A DNA stretch of 64,000 nucleotides from an uncultured Maritimibacter sp. (GCA_913063035.1 CAJXYS010000007.1:1-64000), one strand, 5' to 3'. Positions 46,118 through 55,856 are shown, counted from the first letter of the stretch. Numbers and translations: made by a program. The notes: generated from the letters alone by a model not told the origin.

Positions 46118-46477
46118 ATGGACAGACCGGTTTCCCCTGCCCCCGGCCGCTGGCCGCGCCCGCCCGCGGCGCTGCCCCATGCACGTCTCGACGAGCCGCC
46201 CGACGGCGCGCGCGTCACCGTCGCCGGGCTGGTCCTGGTGCGCCAGCGCCCGGGCACCGCCAAGGGCGTGGTCTTCGTCACGCTCGAGGACGAGACCGGC
46301 GTGGCCAACGTGATCGTCTGGGCCAAGACCTTCCAGCGGTTCCGCCGGGCGGTGATCGCCGGGCGGCTCCTGCGGGTGACGGGGCGGCTGCAGCGCGAGG
46401 CCGGCGTCGCCCATGTCATCGCCGAGACGGTCGAGGACATCTCGCCCCTGCTCGACCGGCTGACCGCGCCGGGCTGA
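46118..46477 (+). CDS. Free-standing OB-fold protein related to the DnaE2/ImuC C-terminal domain
   Basis: 119 residues. After a proline-rich start ([16 protein letters not shown]), residues about 37-115 form an OB-fold: [37 protein letters not shown] and [20 protein letters not shown]. This closely resembles the nucleic-acid-binding domain near the C-terminus of error-prone polymerase DnaE2 (ImuC). The polymerase itself and imuA/imuB are absent here. The gene is preceded by a LexA box, so it should be damage-inducible. It is either a dedicated small single-strand DNA-binding SOS protein or a remnant of a dnaE2 operon that kept its operator. No ribosome binding site is visible. Confidence 0.78.
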   Translation: MDRPVSPAPGRWPRPPAALPHARLDEPPDGARVTVAGLVLVRQRPGTAKGVVFVTLEDETGVANVIVWAKTFQRFRRAVIAGRLLRVTGRLQREAGVAHVIAETVEDISPLLDRLTAPG

Positions 46478-46548
46478 CGGCAAGGCTTTCGCCCGGGCGC
46501 GCCAGCGCGTAGCCTGCCCCCGACGCATCAGCGCGAGGGCCGCACGCC

Positions 46549-47082
46549 GTGATTCCGCCAAGATACATCGTCGGGTTGGTCGCCGGGCTGCTGGCCGCCT
46601 GCCAGCCCGATGCCCAGCAACGGCCGGCGCCCCCGCCGGGCGCGCCCCGGATCGTCACGGCGGCCGAGGGCGGGCCGCCCGGCGCGCCGCCCGGCAGCTG
46701 CTGGGGGCGCGACACGGCCCCGGCGGTGGTCGAGACGGTGACCGAGCAGGTCCTGGTCCGTCCCGCCGAGACCGATGCCGCGGGGCGGCGCACCGCGCCG
46801 CCGGTCTATCGCAGCGAAACCCGCCAGGAGATCATCGCGCCGCGCCGGACGCTCCGGTTCGAAACGCCCTGCCCGGCGGAGATGGACGCGACCTTCGTCG
46901 CGGCGCTCCAGCGCGCGCTGGCCGCGCGCGGGCTCTACCGGGGGCCGATCGACGGCGCGATGGACGCCCGCACACGCGCGGCGGTGCGGCGCTACCAGGC
47001 GCCGCGCGGGCTCGACTCGGGGCTGGTCTCTCTCGAGACCGCGCGGGCGCTCGGTCTCGTGGTCACGCCGGTTCCCGACTGA
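46549..47082 (+). CDS. Peptidoglycan-binding lipoprotein
   Basis: 177 residues. The lipobox GLLAAC places the modified cysteine at residue 18, so the protein is membrane anchored. A proline-rich linker and a central region with two further cysteines (SCWGRD, ETPCPAEMDATF) precede a peptidoglycan_binding_1 domain at about 116-170 (FVAALQRALAARGLYRGPIDGAMD, RAAVRRYQ). It probably tethers the envelope to the wall. Start GTG 46549 with GAGGG upstream. It is 71 bases after the SOS-box gene, so read-through from that promoter is possible. A perfect bidirectional terminator follows. Confidence 0.85.
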   Translation: MIPPRYIVGLVAGLLAACQPDAQQRPAPPPGAPRIVTAAEGGPPGAPPGSCWGRDTAPAVVETVTEQVLVRPAETDAAGRRTAPPVYRSETRQEIIAPRRTLRFETPCPAEMDATFVAALQRALAARGLYRGPIDGAMDARTRAAVRRYQAPRGLDSGLVSLETARALGLVVTPVPD

Positions 47083-47094
47083 GCCGGGCACAGA

Positions 47095-47118
47095 AAAGGG
47101 CGCCGGCGGGCGCCCTTT
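47095..47118. terminator. Bidirectional terminator between the lipoprotein and Deg protease genes
   Basis: Perfect 10-bp stem AAAGGGCGCC/GGCGCCCTTT with tetraloop GGCG, preceded by A and followed by TT-rich flanks in both readings. It separates convergent genes and is the best protein-gene terminator in the window after the metZ leader one. Confidence 0.75.
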
Positions 47119-47149
47119 CCAAGATCCATTCAAGGCGACGGCCGGCCGG

Positions 47150-48616
47150 TCACCCGTCCGAGAGCGACAGCGCCACGAAACGCGGCTCGCCCTGCCGGCG
47201 CACCAGCAACAAGAGCGACTTGCGGCCGGCCTCGCGGGCGGCCTCGACGCGGTCCTCGAAATCGGCGACCGTCGCGACCTTCTGCTGGCCGGCCTCGGCG
47301 ATCAGGTCGCCGGCGCGCAGGCCCTTTTCATAGGCCTCGCTGGTCTCGTCCACGTCGGTGACGACGAGGCCGGTGGCCTCCTCGCCGAGGCCGAGCTGCT
47401 CGCGCAGATCCGGCGTCAGGTCCGACAGGCTGAGCCCCATCATCTCCTTCTCGGTCGGCGCTTCGGGCTCGGGTTCTGCGCCGGGCGCCATGCCCTCGGC
47501 TTCCTCGCGGCGGCCCAGCGTGACATTCAGCGTCTCGGTGCTTCCGTCGCGGAACACCACGACACGGACGGTCTTGCCGACATCGGCATCGCCCACCATC
47601 CGCACCAGCTCGCGGGTGTCGGCGACCTCCTCGCCGTCGAAGGACAGGATCACGTCGCCCGCCTCGACACCGGCCTCCATGGCCGGCCCCTCGGGGACAT
47701 CGGTGACGAGCGCGCCGCGCGCGCCCTCGAGGCCCAGCGCCTCGGCCACGTCGTCGGTCACGTCCTGGATCCGCACGCCGAGCCAGCCGCGGCGGGTCTC
47801 GCCGTATTCCTTGAGCTGCGCGACCACCTTGGTGACCACGTTCGAGGCCATCGAGAAGCCGATGCCGATCGACCCGCCCGTCGGGCTGAGGATCGCGGTG
47901 TTCACGCCGACGACCTCGCCGTCCATGTTGAAGAGCGGCCCGCCCGAATTGCCGCGGTTGATCGCGGCGTCGGTCTGGATGAAATCGTCATAGGTGCCGC
48001 TGAGCTCGCGGTTGCGCGCCGAGACGATCCCGGCCGAGGCCGAGAAGCCCTGCCCGAGCGGGTTGCCGATGGCGATCACCCACTCGCCGACGCGCATGAT
48101 GTCGCTGTCGCCGAAATCGACGAAGGGCAGCGGTTCGTCGCTCTGGACCTTCAGGAGGGCGATGTCGGTGTTCGGATCGGTGCCGACGACCTCGGCCTTC
48201 AGTTCGAGTCCCGACTGGAACTCGGCCAGGATCTCGTCGGCCTGCTCGATCACGTGGTTGTTCGTGACGATGTAGCCATCCTCGGAGATCACGAAACCGG
48301 AGCCCAGCGCCTGGCCGCGGCGGGGGCGCTGGCGATCCTGCTGGCGATCCATGAAATCGCGGAAGAAGTCCTCGAGCGGCGAACCCTCGGGGACGACCGG
48401 GCCGGGCTGATCGCTGGCCGCGATGGTCGTGGTGGTGGTGATGTTGACCACGGCGGGGCTGACGCGCTCCACCAGGTCGGCGAAACCGTCGGGCGCCGGC
48501 CGCGCGGTAGCGACGAGCGCCTGCGCCATGACGAGCGCGAGGCCCAGAAGCAGCGCCGCCGCGGCGCGTACCGGCATGCGCGTCGGCACTGCAACGCTAG
48601 TGGTACGGGGTTTCAA
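47150..48616 (-). CDS. Periplasmic serine protease of the Deg/Do (HtrA) family
   Basis: 488 residues. Signal peptide (about 1-39), S1C protease domain with intact triad H121 (TNNHVIEQ), D151 (NTDIALLKV) and S224 (INRGNSGGPLF), then two PDZ domains (about 272-370 and 405-480). It degrades or refolds misfolded envelope proteins. The start is TTG 48616, supported by AAGGAGGA seven bases upstream, better than any in-frame ATG. It is downstream of hflK-hflC-DUF2065, the usual partner operon, but here a beta-barrel gene intervenes. Confidence 0.94.
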   Translation of the reverse strand: MKPRTTSVAVPTRMPVRAAAALLLGLALVMAQALVATARPAPDGFADLVERVSPAVVNITTTTTIAASDQPGPVVPEGSPLEDFFRDFMDRQQDRQRPRRGQALGSGFVISEDGYIVTNNHVIEQADEILAEFQSGLELKAEVVGTDPNTDIALLKVQSDEPLPFVDFGDSDIMRVGEWVIAIGNPLGQGFSASAGIVSARNRELSGTYDDFIQTDAAINRGNSGGPLFNMDGEVVGVNTAILSPTGGSIGIGFSMASNVVTKVVAQLKEYGETRRGWLGVRIQDVTDDVAEALGLEGARGALVTDVPEGPAMEAGVEAGDVILSFDGEEVADTRELVRMVGDADVGKTVRVVVFRDGSTETLNVTLGRREEAEGMAPGAEPEPEAPTEKEMMGLSLSDLTPDLREQLGLGEEATGLVVTDVDETSEAYEKGLRAGDLIAEAGQQKVATVADFEDRVEAAREAGRKSLLLLVRRQGEPRFVALSLSDG

Positions 48617-48812
48617 TTGGTTGTCCTCCTTGATCGGTCTTCACCGGCGCACGCGCCGATGCCTGCTCACGCCCCAGATGTTTGGCTCGAAAGTCACAAT
48701 TCAACGGTTTCCCGCATCGAGCCGGTCAAATTGGCGTGACCGTCCCCACTATGTCTGCATGGCGGCGCCGGTTTCAACCAAAGGAATTGCGCGCCCGGAC
48801 CGGCGCCGGATT

Positions 48813-49724
48813 TCAGAAGCGCAACGACAGCGCCGCGCCCAGAACCGGGGCCGGATCGTACTCGGAGGAGGAGAGCGTCGCGCCGGACGCGTCCTCCATC
48901 CGCAGCGCGCCGTTCAGCTTGACCCCGGCAAAGCCCGTGACCCGCAGCGCGGCGGTCGGGGCGTAGTTGACCGTGACCATCAGGGGCACCGCGGCGTCCT
49001 GGCCGACGCCGCCGCGCGCCGGGCCGTCCCCGTCCAGCCGGAAGCGGCGCTTCTCGTAGCGCCCCGAGAACGCGACCGCGAGGTCGTCGCGAGCCTGCCA
49101 GGTCAGGGTCAGCCCCGGCCCGCGGGACACCCCGTGCCCCGACCCCGTCGAAAGCGACAGCCGGTCGGTCACCGCCCAATCCAGGAAAACCACCGGGGTA
49201 AGGCTGTCCTCGTCCTCGAGTTCCGTCGACCACTGCAGCCCGGGTCCCACCGAGAGCCGGTCGCTGAGCCGCCACTCGAGACCGGCGAGCAGGCTCACCG
49301 TGGTCGCGTCCCCGGCCGCGACGCCCGTTTCGGCGGAATAGGCGATGCCCGGGATGACGCGGGCGGTCATCCGGTCACCCTGCCGGATCTCCAGCGGCAG
49401 GCTGAGCCGGACATCGACGATATCGTCCCAGGCCGACCCGGCGCCCAGCGCGCCGCCTGCCCCGAAGGCGTAGTGGCTCATTCCAACCGAAAGCGGTGCG
49501 AAGACGTCCCCCGGCCCGTTGCCAAGACCGAGCCGCGGCGCGAGGCTCCAGCGGGTGACGGAAACGCTGCCGCCGGTCGCCAGGTCGCTGTCGAATTGAT
49601 GGGAAACCGCCGCGGCGGCGCCAATCCAAGGGTCTTGGCTGTCCGTCTGGTCGGCCGCGCGGGCCGGTCCGGACCAGACGAGCGCCGCCAGAACGGCCGC
49701 CCCTGGAAGACTCACATGTCGCAT
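48813..49724 (-). CDS. Outer-membrane beta-barrel-like protein
   Basis: 303 residues. Signal peptide MRHVSLPGAAVLAALVWSGPARA, then alternating hydrophobic/polar strands throughout (SVSVTRWSLAPRLGL, DLAVAFSGRYEKRRFRL, AALRVTGFAGVKLNGAL) and a C-terminal LGAALSLRF ending in phenylalanine, the assembly signal of outer-membrane barrels. The family is not recognised. ATG 49724 has GGAG five bases upstream. It lies between DUF2065 and the Deg protease gene, an insertion into an otherwise common gene order. Confidence 0.8.
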   Translation of the reverse strand: MRHVSLPGAAVLAALVWSGPARAADQTDSQDPWIGAAAAVSHQFDSDLATGGSVSVTRWSLAPRLGLGNGPGDVFAPLSVGMSHYAFGAGGALGAGSAWDDIVDVRLSLPLEIRQGDRMTARVIPGIAYSAETGVAAGDATTVSLLAGLEWRLSDRLSVGPGLQWSTELEDEDSLTPVVFLDWAVTDRLSLSTGSGHGVSRGPGLTLTWQARDDLAVAFSGRYEKRRFRLDGDGPARGGVGQDAAVPLMVTVNYAPTAALRVTGFAGVKLNGALRMEDASGATLSSSEYDPAPVLGAALSLRF

Positions 49725-49815
49725 CCGCACTCCGATACCGCTTACGCCGTCGCAGCGCAGTCAAGCACCGTCTGCGAGCCGCTGCAAGGAGGTATGCGCC
49801 CCGGCCGCGGACCGG

Positions 49816-50010
49816 TCAGCCGATCTGTCCGGCCAGCGCGATCAGGAAGACGCCGAAGGAGATGGCGGCGAAGCCCATCAGGCGCCGGGTCTCGGGCGTG
49901 AGCGAGCGCAGGAACGCCAGCAGCTCTTCGAAACGCAGAGGGGCCAGTGCAAGCACCAGCCCCTCGATCACGGCCACGAGGCCGAGCGCGGTCACGAGAT
50001 CGGAGATCAT
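49816..50010 (-). CDS. DUF2065 family small membrane protein
   Basis: 64 residues with two hydrophobic helices (LVTALGLVAVIEGLVLALAP and LMGFAAISFGVFLIALAGQIG) separated by LTPETRRLMG, the DUF2065/YjeT hallmark. The ATG overlaps the hflC stop (ATGA). Members sit next to hflK/hflC widely in proteobacteria and may be accessory to the HflKC complex, but no function is proven. Confidence 0.92.
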   Translation of the reverse strand: MISDLVTALGLVAVIEGLVLALAPLRFEELLAFLRSLTPETRRLMGFAAISFGVFLIALAGQIG

Positions 50011-50897
50011 TGCGCGGCAGGCGCCCCGGCGGTCCCGGACTGCGACTTCAGGTACTTGAAGAACTCGCTTTCCGGGGAAATGACCATCGACGAGTTCTGT
50101 CCCTGCAGCGCTTTTTCATAGGCCGCGAGCGAGCGGTAGAACTCGAAGAACTCCTCGTCCTGGCCGAAGGCCTCGGCAAAGATCGCGTTGCGCCGGGCGT
50201 CGGCCTCACCGCGGACGATGTTGGCCTCTTTCTCGGCCTCCGAGACCAGTTCGACCTGGGTCCGGTCGGCCTGGGCGCGGATCCGCGTCGCGGCTTCCTT
50301 GCCGCGGGCGATCTCGTCGGCGGCCTCGCGTTCCCGCTCGGCGCGCATCCGGGCGAAGGTCGCCTCGAGGTTCTGTTCCGGCAGGTCGGTGCGCTTGAGC
50401 CGGACGTCGACGATTTCCAGCCCGAGGTTCTCGGACTCGTTCGACGCGCCCTCGCGGATGCGTTCCATCAGCGCGGCCCGGTCGACCGACAGGATCTCGT
50501 TGGAGTTCACCGAACCCAGAACCTCGCGGGTCATGGCGTTCAGGATCTGCTCCAGCCGGCTCTCGGCGCTGCGCACGCCGCCCACGCCGACGGCCTGGCG
50601 GAAGCGGATCACGTCCTCGATCCGGTAGCGCGCGAAGGCGTCCACGACGAGCCGGCGATCGTCCAGCGGGGTCACCTCGAGCGGGCGCGTGTCGATCGAC
50701 AGGATCCGGTCGTCGTAGCGCACGACCTGCTGGATCACCGGGACCTTGAAGCCCAGACCGGGGTCTTCCTTGACGTCCTTGATCTGGCCGAACTGGAGCA
50801 CGAGCACCTTCTGGCGTTCGTCCACGATGAAGATCGCCGAGAGGGCCGCCGCAACGAGCAGGACCACGACCGGCAGGATGAATGTGGTGCGTGACAT
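50007..50897 (-). CDS. hflC: HflC, protease modulator (SPFH/stomatin family)
   Basis: 296 residues. One N-terminal membrane helix (FILPVVVLLVAAALSAIFIV), a prohibitin/SPFH domain (VLVLQFGQIKDVKEDPGLGFKVP) and a long charged coiled-coil region (about 180-250). With HflK it forms the large periplasmic cage around the FtsH protease. The start overlaps the hflK stop by one base (TGATG) and the stop overlaps DUF2065, so the operon is fully coupled. Confidence 0.95.
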   Translation of the reverse strand: MSRTTFILPVVVLLVAAALSAIFIVDERQKVLVLQFGQIKDVKEDPGLGFKVPVIQQVVRYDDRILSIDTRPLEVTPLDDRRLVVDAFARYRIEDVIRFRQAVGVGGVRSAESRLEQILNAMTREVLGSVNSNEILSVDRAALMERIREGASNESENLGLEIVDVRLKRTDLPEQNLEATFARMRAEREREAADEIARGKEAATRIRAQADRTQVELVSEAEKEANIVRGEADARRNAIFAEAFGQDEEFFEFYRSLAAYEKALQGQNSSMVISPESEFFKYLKSQSGTAGAPAAQ

Positions 50898-52057
50898 CAG
50901 TTCGAGCCTCCGTCGTTGGTATTCCGCCGCAGCTCGTTGAGCGGCAGGTAGGGCACGACGCCGCTGCCGCCTTCGCCGCCGAGACCCTGCTCCAGCAGGA
51001 TCTTGTCGACGTCGCCGAGCACGCGCTCCATCGTTTCGATGTAAAGACGCCGGCGGGTCACCTGGGGTGCCTTCTCGTATTCCTCGAGAACGGCGGTGAA
51101 GCGGCTCGCCTCACCTTCCGCCTCGTTGACGACACGGGCGCGGTAGGCTTCGGCCTGTTCGAGGGTCTGCGCGGCTTCACCGCGCGCGGCCCCCAGCACC
51201 GTGTTGGCGTAGGCGTCGGCCTCGTTCTGGAGACGGTCGCGCTCCTGCTCGGCCGCCTGCACCTCGCGGAAGGCGTCGATGACCTCGCTCGGCGGGTCGG
51301 CCTTGTCGAAGTTCACGCGGACCACGTTGATGCCCGCGTCGTAGCCGTTCAGGGTCGACTGGATCATTTCGCGCAGGCGCACGGCGATCGGACCACGATC
51401 CCGGTTCAGGATCGGGGCCAGCTGCGACTGCGCGATGATCTCGCGCATGGCCGATTCCGACACCGCGTTGATGGTGTCCTGCGGGTCGCGCAGGTTGAAC
51501 AGGAACCGCGCCGGATCGTTGATATTCCAGACCACCTGGAAGTCGATGTCGACGATGTTCTCGTCGCCGGTCAGCATCAGCCCCTGCGACATGCGGCCCG
51601 AGCCACCCGCGCCGATCGTCTCGACGCGCTCGCTGGTCACGTTGACGATCTCGTGGGTGACGATCGGCCAGGGCGCGAAGTTGAGGCCCGGCTGGCCCAC
51701 CGACGAGAACTCGCCGAGGAACAGCTCGACCGACTGCTCTTCGGGCCGGACGGTGTAGACGGAGGCGAAGAGCCAGAGCCCCACCGCCACGATCCCGGCG
51801 AGCGTCAGGGTGCTCTTGGAAAAGAGCGGCCCGCCGCCGCCACCGCCGGGCCCGCCCGGCCGGTTGCCGCCGCCGCCGCCCATCAGGACGCGGAGCTGCT
51901 CCTGCCCTTTTTTCACGATCTGGTCGATCTCGGGGATCTGGGGCTGGTCGCCGTCGCCGGGTCGCCGTCCGCCGCCGCCGGGCCGGCGATCGTCGCCGTT
52001 GCCGCCGCCGCGGCCACCGCCGCCGCCGCCCCAGGGTCCGCCACTGTTACTGGCCAT
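50897..52057 (-). CDS. hflK: HflK, protease modulator (SPFH/stomatin family)
   Basis: 386 residues. The cytoplasmic N-terminus is extremely glycine-rich (two GGG-rich tracts within the first 75 residues), then a membrane helix (LTLAGIVAVGLWLFASVY), the SPFH domain (VELFLGEFSSVGQPGLNFAPWP) and a coiled-coil region ending VVPYLPLNELRR, typical of HflK. Partner of HflC in the FtsH-regulating complex. gor lies upstream on the same strand with 63 bases between. Confidence 0.95.
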   Translation of the reverse strand: MASNSGGPWGGGGGGRGGGNGDDRRPGGGGRRPGDGDQPQIPEIDQIVKKGQEQLRVLMGGGGGNRPGGPGGGGGGPLFSKSTLTLAGIVAVGLWLFASVYTVRPEEQSVELFLGEFSSVGQPGLNFAPWPIVTHEIVNVTSERVETIGAGGSGRMSQGLMLTGDENIVDIDFQVVWNINDPARFLFNLRDPQDTINAVSESAMREIIAQSQLAPILNRDRGPIAVRLREMIQSTLNGYDAGINVVRVNFDKADPPSEVIDAFREVQAAEQERDRLQNEADAYANTVLGAARGEAAQTLEQAEAYRARVVNEAEGEASRFTAVLEEYEKAPQVTRRRLYIETMERVLGDVDKILLEQGLGGEGGSGVVPYLPLNELRRNTNDGGSN

Positions 52058-52120
52058 ATTGCCCTTCCTCTCCTCTGCCTGAGGTTCTTGTGTTCCAAAC
52101 TGTTCACTCGCGCCGAAAAA

Positions 52121-53479
52121 TCAAGCGCTGCGGGTCGGTGCCTTCATCGTCACCAGTTCTTCGGCCATCGTGGGATGCACCGCGACCGTGCGGTCGAAGT
52201 CTTCCTTGGTGGCGCCCATGGTCACGGCGATGCCCGCCATCTGGATCAGCTCGCCCGCGCCCGGGCCGACGATATGCACGCCCAGGACCTTGCGGTCCGC
52301 GGCAGCGACGACGAGCTTCATGAAGACCCGCTCGTTGCGACCGGCCAGGATGTTCTGCATCGGCCGGAAGGCTGCCACGTAGACTTCTACGGGCTGCTGG
52401 TCGCGCGCCTCCTCCTCGGTCTGGCCGATGGTGCCGAGCTCGGGCTGGGCAAAGACGGCCTTGGCGATCAGGCTGTGATCGACGGCGGTCGGGTTGCCGT
52501 TGAAGACCGTCTCGACGAAGGCCGCGCCCTCGCGGATGGCCACCGGCGTCAGGTTCACGCGATCGGTCGCGTCACCGACGGCGTAGATCGACGGCACGCT
52601 GGTCTGCGACCACTTGTCCACCTCGATCGCGCCGTTCCGGCCCAGCGACACGCCCGCCTCTTCCAGCCCGAGCCCGACCGTGTTCGGCCGCCGCCCGGTG
52701 GCGAAGAGCACCGCGTCGGTCTCGCATTCGCGGCCGTCGGTGCACTTGACACGGAAGCCGTCGCCCTCTTTCTCGATCCACTCGATATCGGTGCCGACAT
52801 GCAGATCGACGCCGCGCGCGCGCATCGCCTCGGCGAGATGGCCGCGCATCTCGTCGTCGAAGCCGCGCAGGATCTGCGCGCCGCGGTAGAACTGCTGCAC
52901 CGCGACGCCCATGCCGTTCAGGATGCAGGCGAATTCGCAGGCGATGTAGCCGCCGCCCACCACGATGGCGCGGCGCGGCAGGTCTTCCATCTCGAAGATC
53001 TCGTTCGAGGTCATCGCGTGCTCGGCGCCGGGAAGCTCGGGCTTGAAGGGATGCCCCCCCACCGCCACGAGGATGTGCCGCGCGCTGAAGCTCTCGCCGC
53101 TGGACAGCGTCACCCGGTGCGGGTCCGCGACGGTGGCGCGGGCGTCGTGCATCTCGACCCCGGCCTTGCCGAGGTTCTGGCGGTAGATGCCCTCGAGCCG
53201 GGCGATCTCGGCATCCTTCTTGGCCTTGAAGGCCGGCCAGTCGAACCGGCATCCGCTGCCGGTGTCCCAGCCGAACCCGGCCGCATCCTCGAGCGCGACC
53301 GAGAAGGACGATGCGAAGACCATCAGTTTCTTGGGAACGCAACCGCGGATCACGCAGGTGCCGCCCATCCGGTATTCCTCGGCCAGCCCCACCCGGGCGC
53401 CGCCCTCCGCCGCGAGACGCGCCGCGCGCACGCCGCCCGATCCGCCACCGATGACAAAGAGATCGTAGTCGAAATCCAT
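52121..53479 (-). CDS. gor: Glutathione-disulfide reductase
   Basis: 452 residues. FAD motif VIGGGSGGVRAAR (9-21), redox-active disulfide C42-C47 in GGTCVIRGCVPKK, NAD(P) motif IVVGGGYIACEFA and the dimer-interface segment AVHPTMAEELVTM carrying the catalytic histidine. It keeps glutathione reduced using NADPH in the cytoplasm. It starts six bases after the rpiA stop, so rpiA and gor are co-transcribed; ribose-5-phosphate isomerase and an NADPH consumer share the pentose phosphate link. Confidence 0.94.
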   Translation of the reverse strand: MDFDYDLFVIGGGSGGVRAARLAAEGGARVGLAEEYRMGGTCVIRGCVPKKLMVFASSFSVALEDAAGFGWDTGSGCRFDWPAFKAKKDAEIARLEGIYRQNLGKAGVEMHDARATVADPHRVTLSSGESFSARHILVAVGGHPFKPELPGAEHAMTSNEIFEMEDLPRRAIVVGGGYIACEFACILNGMGVAVQQFYRGAQILRGFDDEMRGHLAEAMRARGVDLHVGTDIEWIEKEGDGFRVKCTDGRECETDAVLFATGRRPNTVGLGLEEAGVSLGRNGAIEVDKWSQTSVPSIYAVGDATDRVNLTPVAIREGAAFVETVFNGNPTAVDHSLIAKAVFAQPELGTIGQTEEEARDQQPVEVYVAAFRPMQNILAGRNERVFMKLVVAAADRKVLGVHIVGPGAGELIQMAGIAVTMGATKEDFDRTVAVHPTMAEELVTMKAPTRSA

Positions 53480-53485
53480 CGCTGC

Positions 53486-54274
53486 TCAGTCCGCTATGTC
53501 GGTGAAAAGGTTCTCGTGATCCTCGGCTTCGACCTGTTCCTGCACCACGGTGCCGGCATGGATGTCCCGCAGCTCGACCATGCCGTCGCCATGGCCGATC
53601 ACCACCGCGTCGCAGATGTCGATGAAGAGCCCGTTCTCGACCACGCCGGGGATCTGGTTCAGCGCCAGCGACAGCTGGCGCGGATCGCCGATCCGCTTGA
53701 GATGCAAATCGAGGATACGGTTGCCCTCGTCGGTGACGAAGGGCGCGTCGCCGGCCATGCGCAGCACGACGTCGCGGCCGTCCACGTCGACGGTACCGAG
53801 CGTCTCCTCGATGAGCGCACGGGTCGTCTCCCAGCCGAAGGGAATGACCTCCACCGGCAGCGGGAAGGCGCCGAGCGTCTCGACCTCTTTGGATGTGTCG
53901 GTGATCACCACCATCCGGTCCGATGCGGCGGCGACGATCTTCTCCTGCAGCAGCGCCCCGCCGCCCCCCTTGATCAGGTTGAGCTTCGGGTCGAACTCGT
54001 CGGCGCCGTCGATGGTCAGGTCGAGCCATTTCAGCTCTTCGAGGGTCGCGATCGGCACGCCCTGCTCGCGTGCCAGCGCCGCGGTGCGCGATGAGGTCGG
54101 CACGCCGGTGATCTGCAGCCCTTCGCCGCGCACCTTCTCGCCGAGGATCTTCACCAGCCAGGCGGCGGTCGATCCGGTGCCGAGTCCGAGCCGCATCCCC
54201 GGCTCGACGAATTCCGCGGCGCGTTTCGCGGCCACGTATTTGGCCATGTCGACGGGGGACAGCTCTGCGGTCAT
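53486..54274 (-). CDS. rpiA: Ribose-5-phosphate isomerase A
   Basis: 262 residues. Interconverts ribose-5- and ribulose-5-phosphate. Motifs GLGTGSTAAWLVKIL, PTSSRTAALAREQG, DLTIDGADEFDPKLNLIKGGGGALLQEK (phosphate and catalytic loop) and GVVENGLFIDICD are the RpiA signature. ATG 54274. First gene of the rpiA-gor run; sdaA is divergent, 187 bases away. Confidence 0.95.
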   Translation of the reverse strand: MTAELSPVDMAKYVAAKRAAEFVEPGMRLGLGTGSTAAWLVKILGEKVRGEGLQITGVPTSSRTAALAREQGVPIATLEELKWLDLTIDGADEFDPKLNLIKGGGGALLQEKIVAAASDRMVVITDTSKEVETLGAFPLPVEVIPFGWETTRALIEETLGTVDVDGRDVVLRMAGDAPFVTDEGNRILDLHLKRIGDPRQLSLALNQIPGVVENGLFIDICDAVVIGHGDGMVELRDIHAGTVVQEQVEAEDHENLFTDIAD

Positions 54275-54461
54275 GGGGCGACTCCGTTCCTGTTCCGGGC
54301 CGCTTATAGGAAAGTTGCGCGGCGGGCGCGAGGGGGAACTGGCCCGGACGGCGCGCGCGGTGCCGGAGCGGGCGTTTCGGCGCGGCAAGGGTCGCATTTG
54401 GAAAAGCCCCGTGGCATCACCTCCCCCAGAGAGAACCCAAGCGGCAAGAGGGGCCACGCCC

Positions 54462-55835
54462 ATGTTTCTGAGCGTCTTCGACATGTTCAAGGTCGGCATC
54501 GGGCCGTCGTCCTCGCACACGATGGGGCCGATGGTGGCGGCGGCGCGTTTTCTCGACCTGCTGCGCGCCAGCCCCTTCAACCCGGCCGGGCTGGGCTGTT
54601 CGCTGCACGGATCGCTGGCCTTCACCGGCCACGGGCACGCGACCGACCGCGCCGTGATCCTCGGGCTGGCGGGCTTTCGTCCGGCCGATTACGACGCCGA
54701 CGCCGCCGAGGAGATGCTGGCGCGGGTCCACGCCGAAAAGCGGGTCGAGAATGACGGCCTGCCGGCGCTGGCCTTCGATCCGAAGACCGATCTCGTCTTC
54801 GATTACGACCGCGCGCTGCCCGGCCATGCCAACGGCATGATCCTCTGGGCGACCGACGCGCAGGGCGACACGCTCCTGTCCGAGACCTATTACTCGGTGG
54901 GCGGCGGCTTCGTGCTGACCGAGGCCGAGCTGGCCGCCGGCAAGGACAGCGACGACGGACCGCCGGTGCCCTACCCCTTCAAGACGGCCGAAGAGATGCT
55001 GGCGATGGCCGCCGACAGCGGCAAGACCATCGCCGAGATGAAGCGCGCCAACGAGCTCGCACGCGGCGGCGCGGCCGATCTCGACCGCGGGCTGGCGCGG
55101 ATCTGGGCGGTGATGGAGGCCTGCATCGCGCGCGGGCTCGAGGGCACGGGCACGCTGCCCGGGGGCCTGGGCGTGCGGCGCCGGGCGGGCGCGATCCACG
55201 ACCAGCTCGAGGCCGAGCACGGGCTCAACGTCACACCGCCCCATGTCGTCAACGACTGGATCAGCGTCTACGCCATGGCCGTGAACGAGGAGAACGCCGC
55301 CGGCGGCCAGGTCGTCACCGCCCCCACCAACGGCGCGGCCGGCGTGGTGCCGGCGGTGATCCGCTACTGGCTGTCGCATGTACCGGGCGCGCATTCCTCG
55401 CGGGTGCCGGAGTTCCTGCTGACCGCCGCGGCGATCGGCGGGCTGGTGAAGTACAACGCCTCGATCTCGGGCGCCGAGGCCGGCTGCCAGGCCGAGGTCG
55501 GCTCGGCCAGCGCGATGGCGGCGGCGGGGCTGGCGGCGGTCCTCGGCGGCTCGCCCGCGCAGGTGGAGAACGCCGCCGAGATCGCGCTGGAGCATCACCT
55601 CGGCATGACCTGCGACCCGGTGAAGGGGCTCGTCCAGGTTCCCTGCATCGAACGCAACGGGCTCGGCGCGATCAAGGCGGTCTCGGCCGCGTCGCTGGCG
55701 CTGCGGGGCGACGGACATCATTTCGTCTCGCTCGACGCCTGCATCGAGACGATGCGTCAGACCGGCGCCGACATGAGCGAGAAATACAAGGAGACCTCGC
55801 TCGGCGGGCTCGCCGTCAACGTGCCCAACTGCTGA
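54462..55835 (+). CDS. sdaA: L-serine ammonia-lyase (single-chain, iron-sulfur type)
   Basis: 457 residues. Deaminates L-serine to pyruvate. The beta domain starts [24 protein letters not shown]. The alpha domain carries the 4Fe-4S cysteines in [35 protein letters not shown], and the conserved [13 protein letters not shown]. Length matches the fused type 2 enzyme of proteobacteria. AGAGGGG precedes ATG 54462. Divergent from rpiA; a stem-loop overlapping the stop separates it from the convergent small membrane gene. Confidence 0.95.
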   Translation: MFLSVFDMFKVGIGPSSSHTMGPMVAAARFLDLLRASPFNPAGLGCSLHGSLAFTGHGHATDRAVILGLAGFRPADYDADAAEEMLARVHAEKRVENDGLPALAFDPKTDLVFDYDRALPGHANGMILWATDAQGDTLLSETYYSVGGGFVLTEAELAAGKDSDDGPPVPYPFKTAEEMLAMAADSGKTIAEMKRANELARGGAADLDRGLARIWAVMEACIARGLEGTGTLPGGLGVRRRAGAIHDQLEAEHGLNVTPPHVVNDWISVYAMAVNEENAAGGQVVTAPTNGAAGVVPAVIRYWLSHVPGAHSSRVPEFLLTAAAIGGLVKYNASISGAEAGCQAEVGSASAMAAAGLAAVLGGSPAQVENAAEIALEHHLGMTCDPVKGLVQVPCIERNGLGAIKAVSAASLALRGDGHHFVSLDACIETMRQTGADMSEKYKETSLGGLAVNVPNC

Positions 55836-55856
55836 GGCTCACGATTTGTAAGCCTC
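55834..55856. terminator. Stem-loop at the sdaA 3' end
   Basis: GAGGCT (55834-55839) and AGCCTC (55851-55856) enclose an 11-base loop. It begins within the sdaA stop codon and lies two bases from the stop of the convergent small gene. No U-run. Confidence 0.4.

Noticed and set aside
51830-52050. Dense run of ccgccgccg-type repeats
   Set aside because: Encodes the glycine-rich N-terminus of HflK, which is normal for the protein.
50882-54094. 1070-codon open frame on the plus strand
   Set aside because: Antisense to hflK, gor and rpiA, all with intact motifs; composition is that of a shadow frame.
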